A stretch of DNA of 64,000 nucleotides from CAZSNH01 sp052388455 (GTDB lineage: Bacteria > Pseudomonadota > Alphaproteobacteria > Rhizobiales > Hyphomicrobiaceae), in NCBI GenBank assembly GCA_052388455.1, contig JBQTIA010000050.1, positions 1 to 64,000 on the forward strand. Direction: 5' to 3'. The notes beneath the pieces were generated by a model that saw only the letters and a list, made by a program, of their open reading frames with translations, did not search any database and had not been told where the DNA came from. The position numbers and the translations under genes are program-made. Positions 50,422-59,666 of this stretch are shown piece by piece. Position 1 is the first letter of the stretch. Every line of letters begins with the position of its first letter.

Positions 50422-51324
50422 TCATTCGAGGCTCTTGACCCCTTGACCGAGTGTCGTGCGCAACTTCTTCACTGCCTCGCGGCCGTCTCGGGCCGTCACG
50501 TCGGCGCCCACGCGGCTGACGAGATCGGGGCGTTCGTTGAACAGTCCGCCGCCGACGATGACGGTCATATGGGGATTGCGCGAGGATTTGCGCGCCGCTT
50601 TGATCAGTGGCGCGACGACATCCAGATGCACTCCGCAACTCGCTGACAACCCTAGCACATCGAACCGCTCGGACGTTATCATACGGCTCAGCTCGTCGAT
50701 GCTCTGCGGCCTGCCGCCGCAGCAATCCCAACCCGAGCGGCGGAAAAACTCCTCGACCATCATCAGGCCAAGGCCGTGTTGCTCGCCCGGCACCGGAACC
50801 AGCAGCAGGCGGCGTCCGTCGAAATCTTCGGCCGCCTCGTCCTCGAAGGCCGGACTGAGATCGTGGAAGATGTGCTGCAGCCTCGACAACCCTATCGTCA
50901 CGTCGGTGAAGTCGCAGATGTCGGATTTCCACATTTCGCCGAGGAGGCGAGCGGACGGCGCAAGCAGCTCGAGGAAAAGCGTCTCGACCGACACGCCCTG
51001 CTCGCGCAGCGCCTCGACGTAGGACGCCCCAACCCGCACCTCGTGATCGAGAATGAGGCGGGTGAATTCCGCAACGTCCTCGTCGCTCGGTGAATGCCGG
51101 ACACCGCGGCCTGCCTCCGCTCGGGTCGAATCTGGCCGATGAGCCAGCAGAAGCCGGGGAATGATTTCGGTTTCGATTGTTTTGGTGAGGGTGGACTTCT
51201 TATTTTCGCCCTGGGACCTGCGCCGGTCCCTCAAGCTGGCTCTTGCGCGCTCGCCGTCGATGGTAACGCTCTCACAAGAGTGCCACTGCTCCAGCACTTC
51301 CAAGAGCTGCCGCGAACTCGGCAT
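50422..51324 (-). CDS. ppaA: PpaA/AerR cobalamin-binding antirepressor
   Basis: 300 residues from the ATG at 51324, with GGGAGG five bases upstream. The B12-binding fold covers about 170-295 and contains LLLVPVPGEQHGLGLMMVEE with His183 placed to ligate cobalt, DVLGLSASCGVHLDVVAPLI and MTVIVGGGLFNERPDLVSRV. In Rhodobacter such proteins bind hydroxocobalamin and counteract PpsR/CrtJ in the light. The frame upstream to 51966 covers the promoter and bchF and is not coding. Operon partner of ppsR, 31 bases away. Confidence 0.92.
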   Translation of the reverse strand: MPSSRQLLEVLEQWHSCESVTIDGERARASLRDRRRSQGENKKSTLTKTIETEIIPRLLLAHRPDSTRAEAGRGVRHSPSDEDVAEFTRLILDHEVRVGASYVEALREQGVSVETLFLELLAPSARLLGEMWKSDICDFTDVTIGLSRLQHIFHDLSPAFEDEAAEDFDGRRLLLVPVPGEQHGLGLMMVEEFFRRSGWDCCGGRPQSIDELSRMITSERFDVLGLSASCGVHLDVVAPLIKAARKSSRNPHMTVIVGGGLFNERPDLVSRVGADVTARDGREAVKKLRTTLGQGVKSLE

Positions 51325-51516
51325 CGGAACCTCCCTGCCCGCCAGACACCCTCGTCCCGACAAAAAAATGAAGGACCGACAAGGACCTAAGGGTGAACCG
51401 ACAGCCTCCTCCCCGGAATTTCTCTTTTTATTCTGGTCGGCCGAAGAGCAGCTAAGCACGGAAATTCTTCCGGCACCATCCGGCTGTTGCAGCATAAGAG
51501 CCACGGCGCCGAATTT

Positions 51517-51534
51517 TGTAAAGTGAAATTTACG
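51517..51534. promoter_or_regulatory. PpsR-like dyad in the ppaA-bchF control region
   Basis: TGTAA-N8-TTACG; as TGT-N12-ACG it misses the consensus TGT-N12-ACA in the last base. Unlike the other four sites, no third half-site lies 13 bases to either side. It sits just before the bchF -35 candidate. Confidence 0.5.
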
Positions 51535-51544
51535 TCTATCTGAG

Positions 51545-51573
51545 TTGACATTCCTTTGAGGCTGACCATAGTC
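51545..51573 (+). promoter_or_regulatory. Sigma-70-type promoter candidate for bchF
   Basis: TTGACA (51545-51550), 17-base spacer, ATAGTC (51568-51573). The -35 box is perfect and the -10 box is weak. The PpsR-like dyad lies directly upstream. The bchF ATG follows about 57 bases after the -10. Confidence 0.45.
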
Positions 51574-51630
51574 TCGGCCGGTGGACACGGGAGCGCTCAG
51601 CTCCGGCCGCACAGGGGGAGGACGAACGCG

Positions 51631-52149
51631 ATGCCCGCCAAGAGGCCGCGACACTCGGAGACCCGCCCGCTCTACACGGCGGATCAGCGCCGTCGGCGCG
51701 ATGCCTCGCCGTGGACCTTCGTGCAGGGCGTGCTCGCCCCCCTCCAGTTCCTGGTTTTCCTGGTCAGCCTCTGGCTGGTGCTGCGCTGCCTCGCGACCGG
51801 CGAAGGTGAGGGCGCAGCCACTGCGTCGATCGTGGTCAAGACGCTGATACTGTACACGATCATGGTCACCGGTTCGATCTGGGAGAAGGACGTCTTCGGC
51901 CAGTATCTGTTTGCCGAAGCCTTCTACTGGGAAGACGTGTTCAGCATGCTCGTGCTGGCACTTCACACCGCCTATCTCGTCGCGCTGATGACCGGCTGGC
52001 TCGGCGTCCCCGAGCAGATGCTGCTCGCACTCGCCGCCTATGCCGCCTATGTCGTGAACGCCGCGCAGTTCATCCTGAAACTTCGCGCCGCCCGCCTCCA
52101 GCAGGCCAACAGCGGCGAGCCCGCCGCGCTCGCGGAGGCCGGCCGATGA
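51631..52149 (+). CDS. bchF: 3-vinyl bacteriochlorophyllide hydratase
   Basis: 172 residues from the ATG at 51631 (GGGGGAGG upstream); the frame from 51556 is promoter DNA. Membrane enzyme adding water to the 3-vinyl group. LYTADQRRRRDASPWTFVQG, TASIVVKTLILYTIMVTGSI and WEKDVFGQYLFAEAFYWEDV are BchF marks, with four hydrophobic segments. Its stop overlaps the bchN ATG (ATGA). First gene of the long plus-strand bch-puh operon. Confidence 0.95.
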   Translation: MPAKRPRHSETRPLYTADQRRRRDASPWTFVQGVLAPLQFLVFLVSLWLVLRCLATGEGEGAATASIVVKTLILYTIMVTGSIWEKDVFGQYLFAEAFYWEDVFSMLVLALHTAYLVALMTGWLGVPEQMLLALAAYAAYVVNAAQFILKLRAARLQQANSGEPAALAEAGR

Positions 52150-53438
52150 CGGGCATCGCAGTCCTCCCCAAGGCCCCCGCCGCCGCCGGCTGCAAAGAAC
52201 GCCCGATTCTGCGCGAGCGCGGCCAGCGCGAGGTCTTCTGCGGACTGACCGGCATCATCTGGCTGCACCGGAAAATTCAGGACGCCTTCTTCCTCGTCGT
52301 CGGATCGCGCACCTGCGCCCATCTGATCCAGTCCGCCGCCGGGGTGATGATCTTCGCCGAGCCGCGCTTCGCGACCGCCATCATCGACGAGCGCGACCTC
52401 GCCGGCCTCGCCGACGCCAACGAAGAGCTGGACCGTGTGGTGTCGCGGCTGCTCGAACGCCGGCCCGACATCAAGATGCTGTTCCTCGTCGGCTCGTGCC
52501 CGTCCGAGGTGATCAAGCTCGATCTCTCGCGGGCCGCCCAGCGCTTGTCGAAAGTGCACGCCCCGCGCGTGCGCATCCTCAATTATTCGGGCAGCGGCAT
52601 CGAGACGACCTTCACGCAGGGCGAGGATGCCTGTCTCGCGGCGCTGGTTCCCGAGTTGCCGCAGGCCGAGGAAAATGCACCGCGGTCGCTGCTCGTCGCG
52701 GGCGCGCTCGCCGACATCGTCGAGGACCAGTTCCGGCGGCTGTTCGATCAGCTCGGCATCAGCCCGGTGCACTTCCTCCCGCCGCGCCGGTCGAGCGAAC
52801 TGCCGCCGGTCGGGCCGCATACGAAGTTCCTGCTCGCTCAGCCCTTTCTGACGGACACCGCGCGGGCGCTGGAGCAGCGCGGCGCGACGCGGCTCGCCGC
52901 TCCGTTCCCGCTCGGCGCCGAGGGCACCACCGAATGGCTGCGGGCGGCCGCCGACGCCTGGGGCATCCCGGCCGAAACCTTCACGAGGGTGACGGCGCCG
53001 GCCGAAGCGCGTGCGCTGACCGCACTTCAACCGCACAAGTTCCGGCTCGGCGGCAAGCGTATCTTCTTCTTTCCAGACTCGCAGCTCGAAGTGCCGCTCG
53101 CGCGCTTCCTGTCGAACGAACTCGACATGGACCCGGTCGAAGTGGGAACGCCCTATCTCAACCGCCAGCACCTCGCGATGGAGCTGGACCGTCTGCCCGA
53201 CAGCACTCTGGTCAGCGAAGGCCAGGACGTCGACCGCCAGCTCGACCGCTGCCGCCAAGCCAAGCCCGACATCGTGGTCTGCGGTCTCGGGCTCGCCAAC
53301 CCGCTCGAAGCGGAAGGCTTCACCACCAAGTGGTCGATCGAGCTGCTGTTCACTCCCGTGCAGGGCTACGACCAGGCGGGCGACCTCGCCGAGCTGTTCT
53401 CGCGACCGCTCGTGCGCCGCACGCGGCTGGAGGTCTAG
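52146..53438 (+). CDS. bchN: Light-independent protochlorophyllide reductase subunit N
   Basis: 430 residues. With BchB it forms the nitrogenase-like catalytic part of DPOR, reducing ring D without light. Cluster cysteines are in REVFCGLTGIIWLHRKIQDA, VGSRTCAHLIQSAAGVMIFA and LFLVGSCPSEVIKLDLSRAA. The end PDIVVCGLGLANPLEAEGFT and KWSIELLFTPVQGYDQAGDL are typical. ATGA overlap with bchF; ends in TAG three bases before bchB. Confidence 0.97.
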   Translation: MTGIAVLPKAPAAAGCKERPILRERGQREVFCGLTGIIWLHRKIQDAFFLVVGSRTCAHLIQSAAGVMIFAEPRFATAIIDERDLAGLADANEELDRVVSRLLERRPDIKMLFLVGSCPSEVIKLDLSRAAQRLSKVHAPRVRILNYSGSGIETTFTQGEDACLAALVPELPQAEENAPRSLLVAGALADIVEDQFRRLFDQLGISPVHFLPPRRSSELPPVGPHTKFLLAQPFLTDTARALEQRGATRLAAPFPLGAEGTTEWLRAAADAWGIPAETFTRVTAPAEARALTALQPHKFRLGGKRIFFFPDSQLEVPLARFLSNELDMDPVEVGTPYLNRQHLAMELDRLPDSTLVSEGQDVDRQLDRCRQAKPDIVVCGLGLANPLEAEGFTTKWSIELLFTPVQGYDQAGDLAELFSRPLVRRTRLEV

Positions 53439-53441
53439 GCC

Positions 53442-55067
53442 ATGCAGCTGACGCTTTGGACCTACGAAGGACCACCCCACATCGGCGCCATGCGCATCGC
53501 CACCGCCATGGAGGGACTGCACTACGTGCTGCACGCGCCGCAGGGCGATACCTACGCCGACCTGCTGTTCACGATGATCGAGCGCCGCTCCAAGCGCCCG
53601 CCCGTCACCTACACCACCTTCCAGGCCCGCGACCTCGGCAGCGACACGGCGGAACTCTTCAAGTCGTCGTGCCGCGATGCCTATGAGCGCTTCAAGCCGG
53701 AGGCTCTGCTGGTCGGCGCCTCGTGCACGGCCGAGCTGATCCAGGACGATCCGGGCGGTCTCGCCCGCGCGCTCAATCTGCCGGTACCCGTCGTGCCCGT
53801 CGAATTGCCGGCCTATCAGAAGAAAGAGAACTGGGGCGCCGCCGAGACGTTCTATCAGCTCGTGCGCGCGTTCGCCGGGCCGAAGGCGCCGCCGCCCGGG
53901 ACGCCGCGTCCCGCCCGCGAGCCTGGCCGACGCCCGACCTGCAATCTGCTAGGACCCACCGCCCTCGGCTTCCGCCATCGCGATGATGTCGTGGAAATCA
54001 CCCGCCTGCTCGCCGACCTCGGAGTCGACGTGCACATCGTTGCCCCCATGGGCGCCACGCCTTCGGACCTCGCGCGTCTCGGCGAGGCGGATTTCAATGT
54101 CGTTCTCTATCCCGAGGTCGCCCATCAGGCGGCGCAGTGGCTCGTCCGCACGTTCGCCCAGCCGACCGTCAAGACCGTACCGATCGGCGTCACGGCCACG
54201 CGCGCCTTTGTGGCGGAGGTCGCCCAACTCGCCGGCGTCGATGCCTCGCCCGTGCTCGACCGCGAGCGCTCTCGCCTGCCGTGGTACTCGCGCTCGATCG
54301 ACAGCACCTATCTCACAGGCAAGCGCGTCTTCATTTTCGCCGACGCGACGCATGCGCTCGCAGCCGCCCGCGTGGCGACCAAGGAGCTCGGCTTCAAGGT
54401 CGTCGGGCTCGGCACCTACAGCCGTGAGTTCGCCCGCGACGTGCGCGAGGCGGCCAAGGAATACGGCGTCGAAGCGCTGATCACCGATGACTATCTGGAA
54501 GTCGAGGAGAAGGTTCAGGAAGCGCATCCAGAGCTGGTGCTCGGCACGCAGATGGAGCGCCACATCGCCAAGCGCCTCGGCATTCCCTGCGCCGTGATCT
54601 CCTCGCCCATCCACGTGCAGGACTTCCCCGCCCGCTATTCGCCGCAGATGGGGTTCGAAGGCGCCAACGCTCTGTTCGACACCTGGGTGCACCCGCTGAT
54701 GATGGGTCTCGAAGAGCACCTGCTCGGCATGTTCCGCGAGGATTTCGAATTCCACGACGGCGCCGCACCGTCTCACCTCGGCAAGGCCGCGCAACCGAAA
54801 GCCGAAGCTAAGGCGAAACCAAAGCCGATCATCCCGGAACCTGTCGCGGCGTCGGCGCCGATTGAACTGCCACAGTCTCACAAGTCAACGCCGACCGCTG
54901 CGGCCGGCACCATCTGGGCCGCCGAGGCCGAGAAGGAGCTTTCTAAGATCCCGTTCTTTGTCCGCGGTAAAGCGCGGCGGAATACCGAGCGCTTCGCCAA
55001 CGAGCGCGGCATCGGAACCATCACCCTCGAGACCCTGTACGATGCAAAAGCGCATTTCAGCCGCTGA
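53442..55067 (+). CDS. bchB: Light-independent protochlorophyllide reductase subunit B
   Basis: 541 residues. MQLTLWTYEGPPHIGAMRIA and the cluster-ligand region begin the protein; LLVGASCTAELIQDDPGGLA, VPVVPVELPAYQKKENWGAA and VISSPIHVQDFPARYSPQMG follow. A Pro/Ala/Lys linker (about 440-480) connects to the small C-terminal domain ELSKIPFFVRGKARRNTERF. It binds protochlorophyllide at the BchN interface. The bchH start lies 26 bases before its end. Confidence 0.97.
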   Translation: MQLTLWTYEGPPHIGAMRIATAMEGLHYVLHAPQGDTYADLLFTMIERRSKRPPVTYTTFQARDLGSDTAELFKSSCRDAYERFKPEALLVGASCTAELIQDDPGGLARALNLPVPVVPVELPAYQKKENWGAAETFYQLVRAFAGPKAPPPGTPRPAREPGRRPTCNLLGPTALGFRHRDDVVEITRLLADLGVDVHIVAPMGATPSDLARLGEADFNVVLYPEVAHQAAQWLVRTFAQPTVKTVPIGVTATRAFVAEVAQLAGVDASPVLDRERSRLPWYSRSIDSTYLTGKRVFIFADATHALAAARVATKELGFKVVGLGTYSREFARDVREAAKEYGVEALITDDYLEVEEKVQEAHPELVLGTQMERHIAKRLGIPCAVISSPIHVQDFPARYSPQMGFEGANALFDTWVHPLMMGLEEHLLGMFREDFEFHDGAAPSHLGKAAQPKAEAKAKPKPIIPEPVAASAPIELPQSHKSTPTAAAGTIWAAEAEKELSKIPFFVRGKARRNTERFANERGIGTITLETLYDAKAHFSR

Positions 55068-58000
55068 GGCGACGCCTGTACGCGTCGTCGTCGTGACGCT
55101 CGACAGCCATCTGGCGGGCGCGGCCGAGCAGGCGCGCAGCGAACTCGAGCGCGCCATCCCCGGCCTGCGCCTCTCACTCCACGCCGCCGCCGAATGGGCC
55201 CACGATCCGGGAGCGCTGGAACGCTGCCGCGCCGATATCTCCAGCGGGGACATCATCCTCGCCAACATGCTGTTCATGGAGGAGCACATCCAGCCGGTGC
55301 TGGGGGATCTCCAGGCCCGGCGGGACAAGTGCGACGCGATGATCGGCTCCATGTCGGCCGGCGAAGTCATCCGCCTGACACGGCTCGGCGGCTTCAAGAT
55401 GGATGGCTCGCAGGGTGGCGCCATGGCGCTGCTGAAGCGGCTGCGCGGTGGCGCCAAGAAGGAAAGTCCCTCCGCTGCCTCCGGCGCCAGCCAGATGGCC
55501 ATGCTGCGGCGGATCCCAAAGATCCTGCGCTTCATTCCCGGCACCGCCCAGGACGTGCGTGCCTATTTCCTGACCCTGCAATACTGGCTCGCGGGCTCGG
55601 AAGAGAACTTCGCCAACATGGTCCGCTTCCTGGTGGACCGCTACGCCGACGGACCGCGCCGGCATCTGCGCGGAAATGTCCGTTCGAAGCCGCCGGCGAT
55701 CTACCCGGATGTCGGCGTCTACCATCCGCGCCTTCCCGGCCGCGTCGGCGAAGATGCACGAGCGCTCCCGAGGCCTCCGAGCGGTCCCATCAATGGCACG
55801 GTCGGGCTGCTGATCATGCGATCCTACGTGCTGGCCAACAACAGCGCGCACTATGACGGCGTGATCGCCGCGCTCGAAGCGCGGGGGCTCAGCGTCGTGC
55901 CGGCCTTCGCCACCGGCCTCGATGCGCGTCCGGCGATCGACAAGTATTTCGTCACCGACGGCCGCGCGACGGTGGATGCCATCGTCTCCCTCACAGGGTT
56001 CTCGCTGGTCGGAGGCCCTGCCTACAACGACTCCAAGGCGGCCGCAGAGGTGCTTTCGAAGCTCGACGTACCCTATGTCGCCGCCCACGCCGTTGAATTC
56101 CAGACCATCGAGCAGTGGTCGGCGTCCGACCGTGGCCTGATGCCCGTCGAAGCGACCATGATGGTCGCCATTCCAGAGCTCGACGGCTCGACCGGACCGA
56201 TGGTGTTCGGCGGTCGCTCCGAGGAAGCCGGCGGCGCCCGCAACATGCATGCCGTGACCGAGCGCGCGCACATGCTGGCGGCCCGCGTGGCGCGGCTCGT
56301 CAAGCTGCGCCGGACCGAGCGCGCCAACCGCAAGCTCGCCATCGTGCTGTTCAGCTTCCCGCCCAATGCCGGCTCCATCGGCACGGCGGCGTTCCTCTCG
56401 GTGTTCGAATCCCTGCACCGCACGCTGAAGGGCCTGGCCAAGGCTGGCTATTCCGTCGAGGTGCCGGAAAGCGTCGACGCCCTGCGCGACCGCCTTCTCA
56501 AGGGCAATGCGCAGCGCTTCGGCACCTCGGCCAACGTCCACACCCGCATTCCCGTCGACACGCATGTGCGCCGCCAGCGCTGGCTGAAGGAGATCGAGAC
56601 CCAGTGGGGGCCGGCGCCCGGCCGCCAGCAGAGCGACGGCCAGTCGATTTTCGTGCTCGGAGCCGAGTTCGGCAACGTCCTCGTCGGCGTGCAGCCGGCC
56701 TTCGGCTACGAAGGTGACCCGATGCGGCTGCTGTTCGAAAAGGGCTTCGCGCCGACGCACGCGTTCGCCGCGTTCTACCGCTACCTGAGCGAGGACTACG
56801 GCGCCAACGCCGTGCTGCACTTCGGCACTCACGGCGCGCTCGAATTCATGCCCGGCAAGCAGGCCGGCCTTTCGGGCGACTGCTGGCCCGACAGGCTGAT
56901 CGGCGATCTGCCGAACTTCTATCTCTACGCCGCCAACAACCCGTCCGAAGGCACCATCGCCAAGCGGCGCGCGGCGGCGACCCTGGTCAGCTACCTGACG
57001 CCGCCCGTCGCCCACGCCGGGCTGTATCGCGGCCTGACCGATCTCAAGACCTCGCTCGAACGATGGCGTGCGCTGGAACCCGAAGCGGACGCCGACCGCG
57101 CGGCGATGATGACGATCGTTCAGGCGCAGGCGGCTGCCGTCAATCTCGCGCCGGCCGAGCCGCTCTGGACCCCGCACGAGGCCGTCACGCGCACCGACGA
57201 GCTGTGGTCGAAGGTTCTGGAACTCGAGTACACGCTGATCCCGCACGGCCTGCACGTGATCGGCGAGCCGATGTCGGTTGCCGAACGCGCCGACATGCTG
57301 GTCGCGGCGGCCGAAGCCACGCACGGCCTGAAGCTCGATGCGGCCCTCGCCGAGACCATCGCCGCCGGCGCCGCACCCTCCGATCTCGTGCGTACGCCCG
57401 AGGGCACGACCATCGATGCGGAAATTCTCGACAGCCTCGCCGCGATGAACCGGCTGCTCTCGGCCGACCACGAGTTGCCCTCGCTCATCCACGCCCTCGA
57501 CGGCACGTTCGTCAGCCCCGCGCCGAGCGGCGACCTGATCCGCACGCCGGCCATCCTTCCAACCGGCCGCAACCTGCACGGCTTCGACCCGTTCCGCATC
57601 CCGAGCGCCTTCGCCGTCGCCGACGGCGCGCGCCAGACCGAGCGGCTGCTGGCCCGCCACAAGGCCGACGGTCACGGCTTGCCCGAGAGCGTCGCCCTCG
57701 TGCTCTGGGGCACCGACAATCTGAAATCCGAAGGCGGGCCGATCGCCCAGGTGCTGGCGATGCTCGGCGCGAAGCCGCGCTTCGACAGCTACGGACGGCT
57801 GTGCGGCGCCGCGCTCGTGCCGCTCGCCGAGCTCGGCCGGCCGCGCATCGACACCGTCGTCACGCTCTCCGGCATCTTCCGAGATCTCCTGCCTCTGCAG
57901 ACCAAGCTGCTGGCCGAAGCCGCCTTCCTCGCCGCCTCGGCCGACGAGCCGCTCGATCAGAACTTCGTCCGCAAGCACGCGCTCGCCTACATGGCGCAGA

Positions 58001-58758
58001 ACAATTGCGACCTCGAAACGGCATCTCTGCGCGTGTTCTCGAACGCCGACGGCGCCTACGGCTCGAACGTCAACCAGCTCATCGAAGCGGGAAGCTGGGC
58101 CGACGAGGACGAGCTGGCCGAGACCTACACGCGCAGGAAGAGCTTCGCCTACGGCCGCAATGGACAGCCGGAGCAGCAATCCGCACTGCTCCAGAGCATG
58201 CTGTCGACCGTCAAGCTCACCTACCAGAACCTCGAATCCGTCGAGGTCGGCATCACCACCATCGACCACTATTTCGATACGCTCGGCGGCATCAGCCGGG
58301 CGGTCAAGCGCGTGCAGGGCGACGCGGTGCCGGTCTACATCGGCGACCAGACGCGCGGGGAAGGTCTCGTGCGCACGCTCTCCGAGCAGGTGGCACTCGA
58401 AACCCGCACGCGGGCTCTCAATCCCAAGTGGTACGAGAGCATGCTCAAGCACGGCTACGAAGGCGTCCGCAACATCGAGGCGCACGTCACCAACACGCTC
58501 GGCTGGTCGGCGACAACGGGCCAGGTCGCGCCCTGGGTCTACCACCAGCTGACCGAGACCTACGTGCTCGACGCCGAGATGCGCGAGCGCCTCGCCGCTC
58601 TCAATCCGACCGCTTCGGCCAAAGTCGCCAACCGGCTGCTCGAGGCGCACGAGCGCAAATACTGGACGCCTGACCCGAGCGTGCTCGAAGCGCTGCGCCG
58701 GGCCGGCGAAGATCTCGAAGACAGACTTGAAGGCATTGGTGTGGAGGCCGCAGCATGA
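55042..58758 (+). CDS. bchH: Magnesium chelatase subunit H
   Basis: 1238 residues from the ATG at 55042, overlapping bchB by 26 bases; the frame upstream lies in bchB and is not used. CobN-like porphyrin-binding subunit that holds protoporphyrin IX during Mg insertion by BchI/BchD. Marks: AVLHFGTHGALEFMPGKQAG, ANNPSEGTIAKRRAAATLVS, SYGRLCGAALVPLAELGRPR, and near the end VTNTLGWSATTGQVAPWVYH. Its TGA overlaps the bchL ATG. No damage is seen. Confidence 0.97.
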   Translation: MQKRISAAEATPVRVVVVTLDSHLAGAAEQARSELERAIPGLRLSLHAAAEWAHDPGALERCRADISSGDIILANMLFMEEHIQPVLGDLQARRDKCDAMIGSMSAGEVIRLTRLGGFKMDGSQGGAMALLKRLRGGAKKESPSAASGASQMAMLRRIPKILRFIPGTAQDVRAYFLTLQYWLAGSEENFANMVRFLVDRYADGPRRHLRGNVRSKPPAIYPDVGVYHPRLPGRVGEDARALPRPPSGPINGTVGLLIMRSYVLANNSAHYDGVIAALEARGLSVVPAFATGLDARPAIDKYFVTDGRATVDAIVSLTGFSLVGGPAYNDSKAAAEVLSKLDVPYVAAHAVEFQTIEQWSASDRGLMPVEATMMVAIPELDGSTGPMVFGGRSEEAGGARNMHAVTERAHMLAARVARLVKLRRTERANRKLAIVLFSFPPNAGSIGTAAFLSVFESLHRTLKGLAKAGYSVEVPESVDALRDRLLKGNAQRFGTSANVHTRIPVDTHVRRQRWLKEIETQWGPAPGRQQSDGQSIFVLGAEFGNVLVGVQPAFGYEGDPMRLLFEKGFAPTHAFAAFYRYLSEDYGANAVLHFGTHGALEFMPGKQAGLSGDCWPDRLIGDLPNFYLYAANNPSEGTIAKRRAAATLVSYLTPPVAHAGLYRGLTDLKTSLERWRALEPEADADRAAMMTIVQAQAAAVNLAPAEPLWTPHEAVTRTDELWSKVLELEYTLIPHGLHVIGEPMSVAERADMLVAAAEATHGLKLDAALAETIAAGAAPSDLVRTPEGTTIDAEILDSLAAMNRLLSADHELPSLIHALDGTFVSPAPSGDLIRTPAILPTGRNLHGFDPFRIPSAFAVADGARQTERLLARHKADGHGLPESVALVLWGTDNLKSEGGPIAQVLAMLGAKPRFDSYGRLCGAALVPLAELGRPRIDTVVTLSGIFRDLLPLQTKLLAEAAFLAASADEPLDQNFVRKHALAYMAQNNCDLETASLRVFSNADGAYGSNVNQLIEAGSWADEDELAETYTRRKSFAYGRNGQPEQQSALLQSMLSTVKLTYQNLESVEVGITTIDHYFDTLGGISRAVKRVQGDAVPVYIGDQTRGEGLVRTLSEQVALETRTRALNPKWYESMLKHGYEGVRNIEAHVTNTLGWSATTGQVAPWVYHQLTETYVLDAEMRERLAALNPTASAKVANRLLEAHERKYWTPDPSVLEALRRAGEDLEDRLEGIGVEAAA

Positions 58759-59666
58759 CCAGTCTCACTCTCGAAAGACCGGGAGCCCGCCCCATGCCGA
58801 AGCGCGGCGACGGCGACGGCAGCGTGCAGGTGCATTCCGACAGCCGCATCGACGTCGGCAAGGCGAAGGTGTTCGCGGTCTACGGCAAGGGCGGCATCGG
58901 CAAGAGCACGACCTCGTCGAACCTTTCGGTCGCCTTCTCGAAGCTCGGCAAGCGCGTCTTGCAGATCGGCTGCGACCCGAAGCACGATTCGACCTTCACG
59001 CTGACCAAGAAGCTCATGCCGACCGTCATCGACGTTCTGGAGCAGGTCGACTTCCACAGCGAGGCGCTGCGCGTCGAGGACTTCGTTTTCGAAGGCTACA
59101 ACGGCGTCATGTGCGTCGAGGCCGGCGGACCGCCGGCCGGAACGGGGTGCGGAGGATACGTCGTCGGCCAAACGGTGAAGCTGCTTAAAGAGCACCACCT
59201 GCTGGAAGACACCGATGTCGTGATCTTCGACGTGCTCGGCGACGTGGTCTGCGGCGGCTTCGCCTCGCCGCTCCAGCATGCCGAGCGCGGCCTCATCGTC
59301 ACCGCCAACGACTTCGACAGCATCTTCGCCATGAACCGCATCGTGGCGGCGATCCAGGCCAAGTCGAAAAATTATCAGGTGCGCTTGGGCGGCGTGATCG
59401 CCAATCGAAGCGCCGGAACCGATCAGATCGACCGCTTCAACGATGTCGTCGGCCTGAAGCGCCTTGCCCACTTCCCCGATCTCGACGTCATCCGCCGCAG
59501 CCGCCTCAAGAAGGCGACGCTTTTCGAAATGGAGCCCTCGCCGGAACTGGAAGCGGTGCAGAACGAATATCTGCAACTGGCCGCGAAACTCTGGGCTGGA
59601 GCCGAGCCGCTCGAAGCCAAGCCGATGAAGGATCGCGAGATCTTCGACTTCCTGGGATACGACTGA
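58755..59666 (+). CDS. bchL: Light-independent protochlorophyllide reductase iron protein
   Basis: 303 residues. NifH-like ATPase and electron donor of DPOR: Walker A AVYGKGGIGKSTTSSNLSVA, then IGCDPKHDSTFTLTKKLMPT, cluster cysteines in AGTGCGGYVVGQTVKLLKEH and DVLGDVVCGGFASPLQHAER. The ATG at 58755 overlaps the bchH stop; the first about 35 residues are a variable leader. Its TGA shares a base with the bchM ATG. Confidence 0.97.
   Translation: MTSLTLERPGARPMPKRGDGDGSVQVHSDSRIDVGKAKVFAVYGKGGIGKSTTSSNLSVAFSKLGKRVLQIGCDPKHDSTFTLTKKLMPTVIDVLEQVDFHSEALRVEDFVFEGYNGVMCVEAGGPPAGTGCGGYVVGQTVKLLKEHHLLEDTDVVIFDVLGDVVCGGFASPLQHAERGLIVTANDFDSIFAMNRIVAAIQAKSKNYQVRLGGVIANRSAGTDQIDRFNDVVGLKRLAHFPDLDVIRRSRLKKATLFEMEPSPELEAVQNEYLQLAAKLWAGAEPLEAKPMKDREIFDFLGYD

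Larger units (their letters stand above)
51325..51630. other. Divergent control region ppaA / bchF
   Basis: 306 bases without a gene. It holds promoters for both sides: a PpsR-like dyad at 51517-51534 and a plus-strand promoter candidate at 51545-51573 facing bchF. The part nearest ppaA (51325-51500) shows an A-rich tract (about 51362-51371) and no clear boxes. Confidence 0.5.

Noticed and set aside
55174..58650. A 1158-codon open frame on the minus strand
   Set aside because: It is the antisense shadow of bchH in very GC-rich DNA; the plus strand encodes a full BchH with all family motifs.
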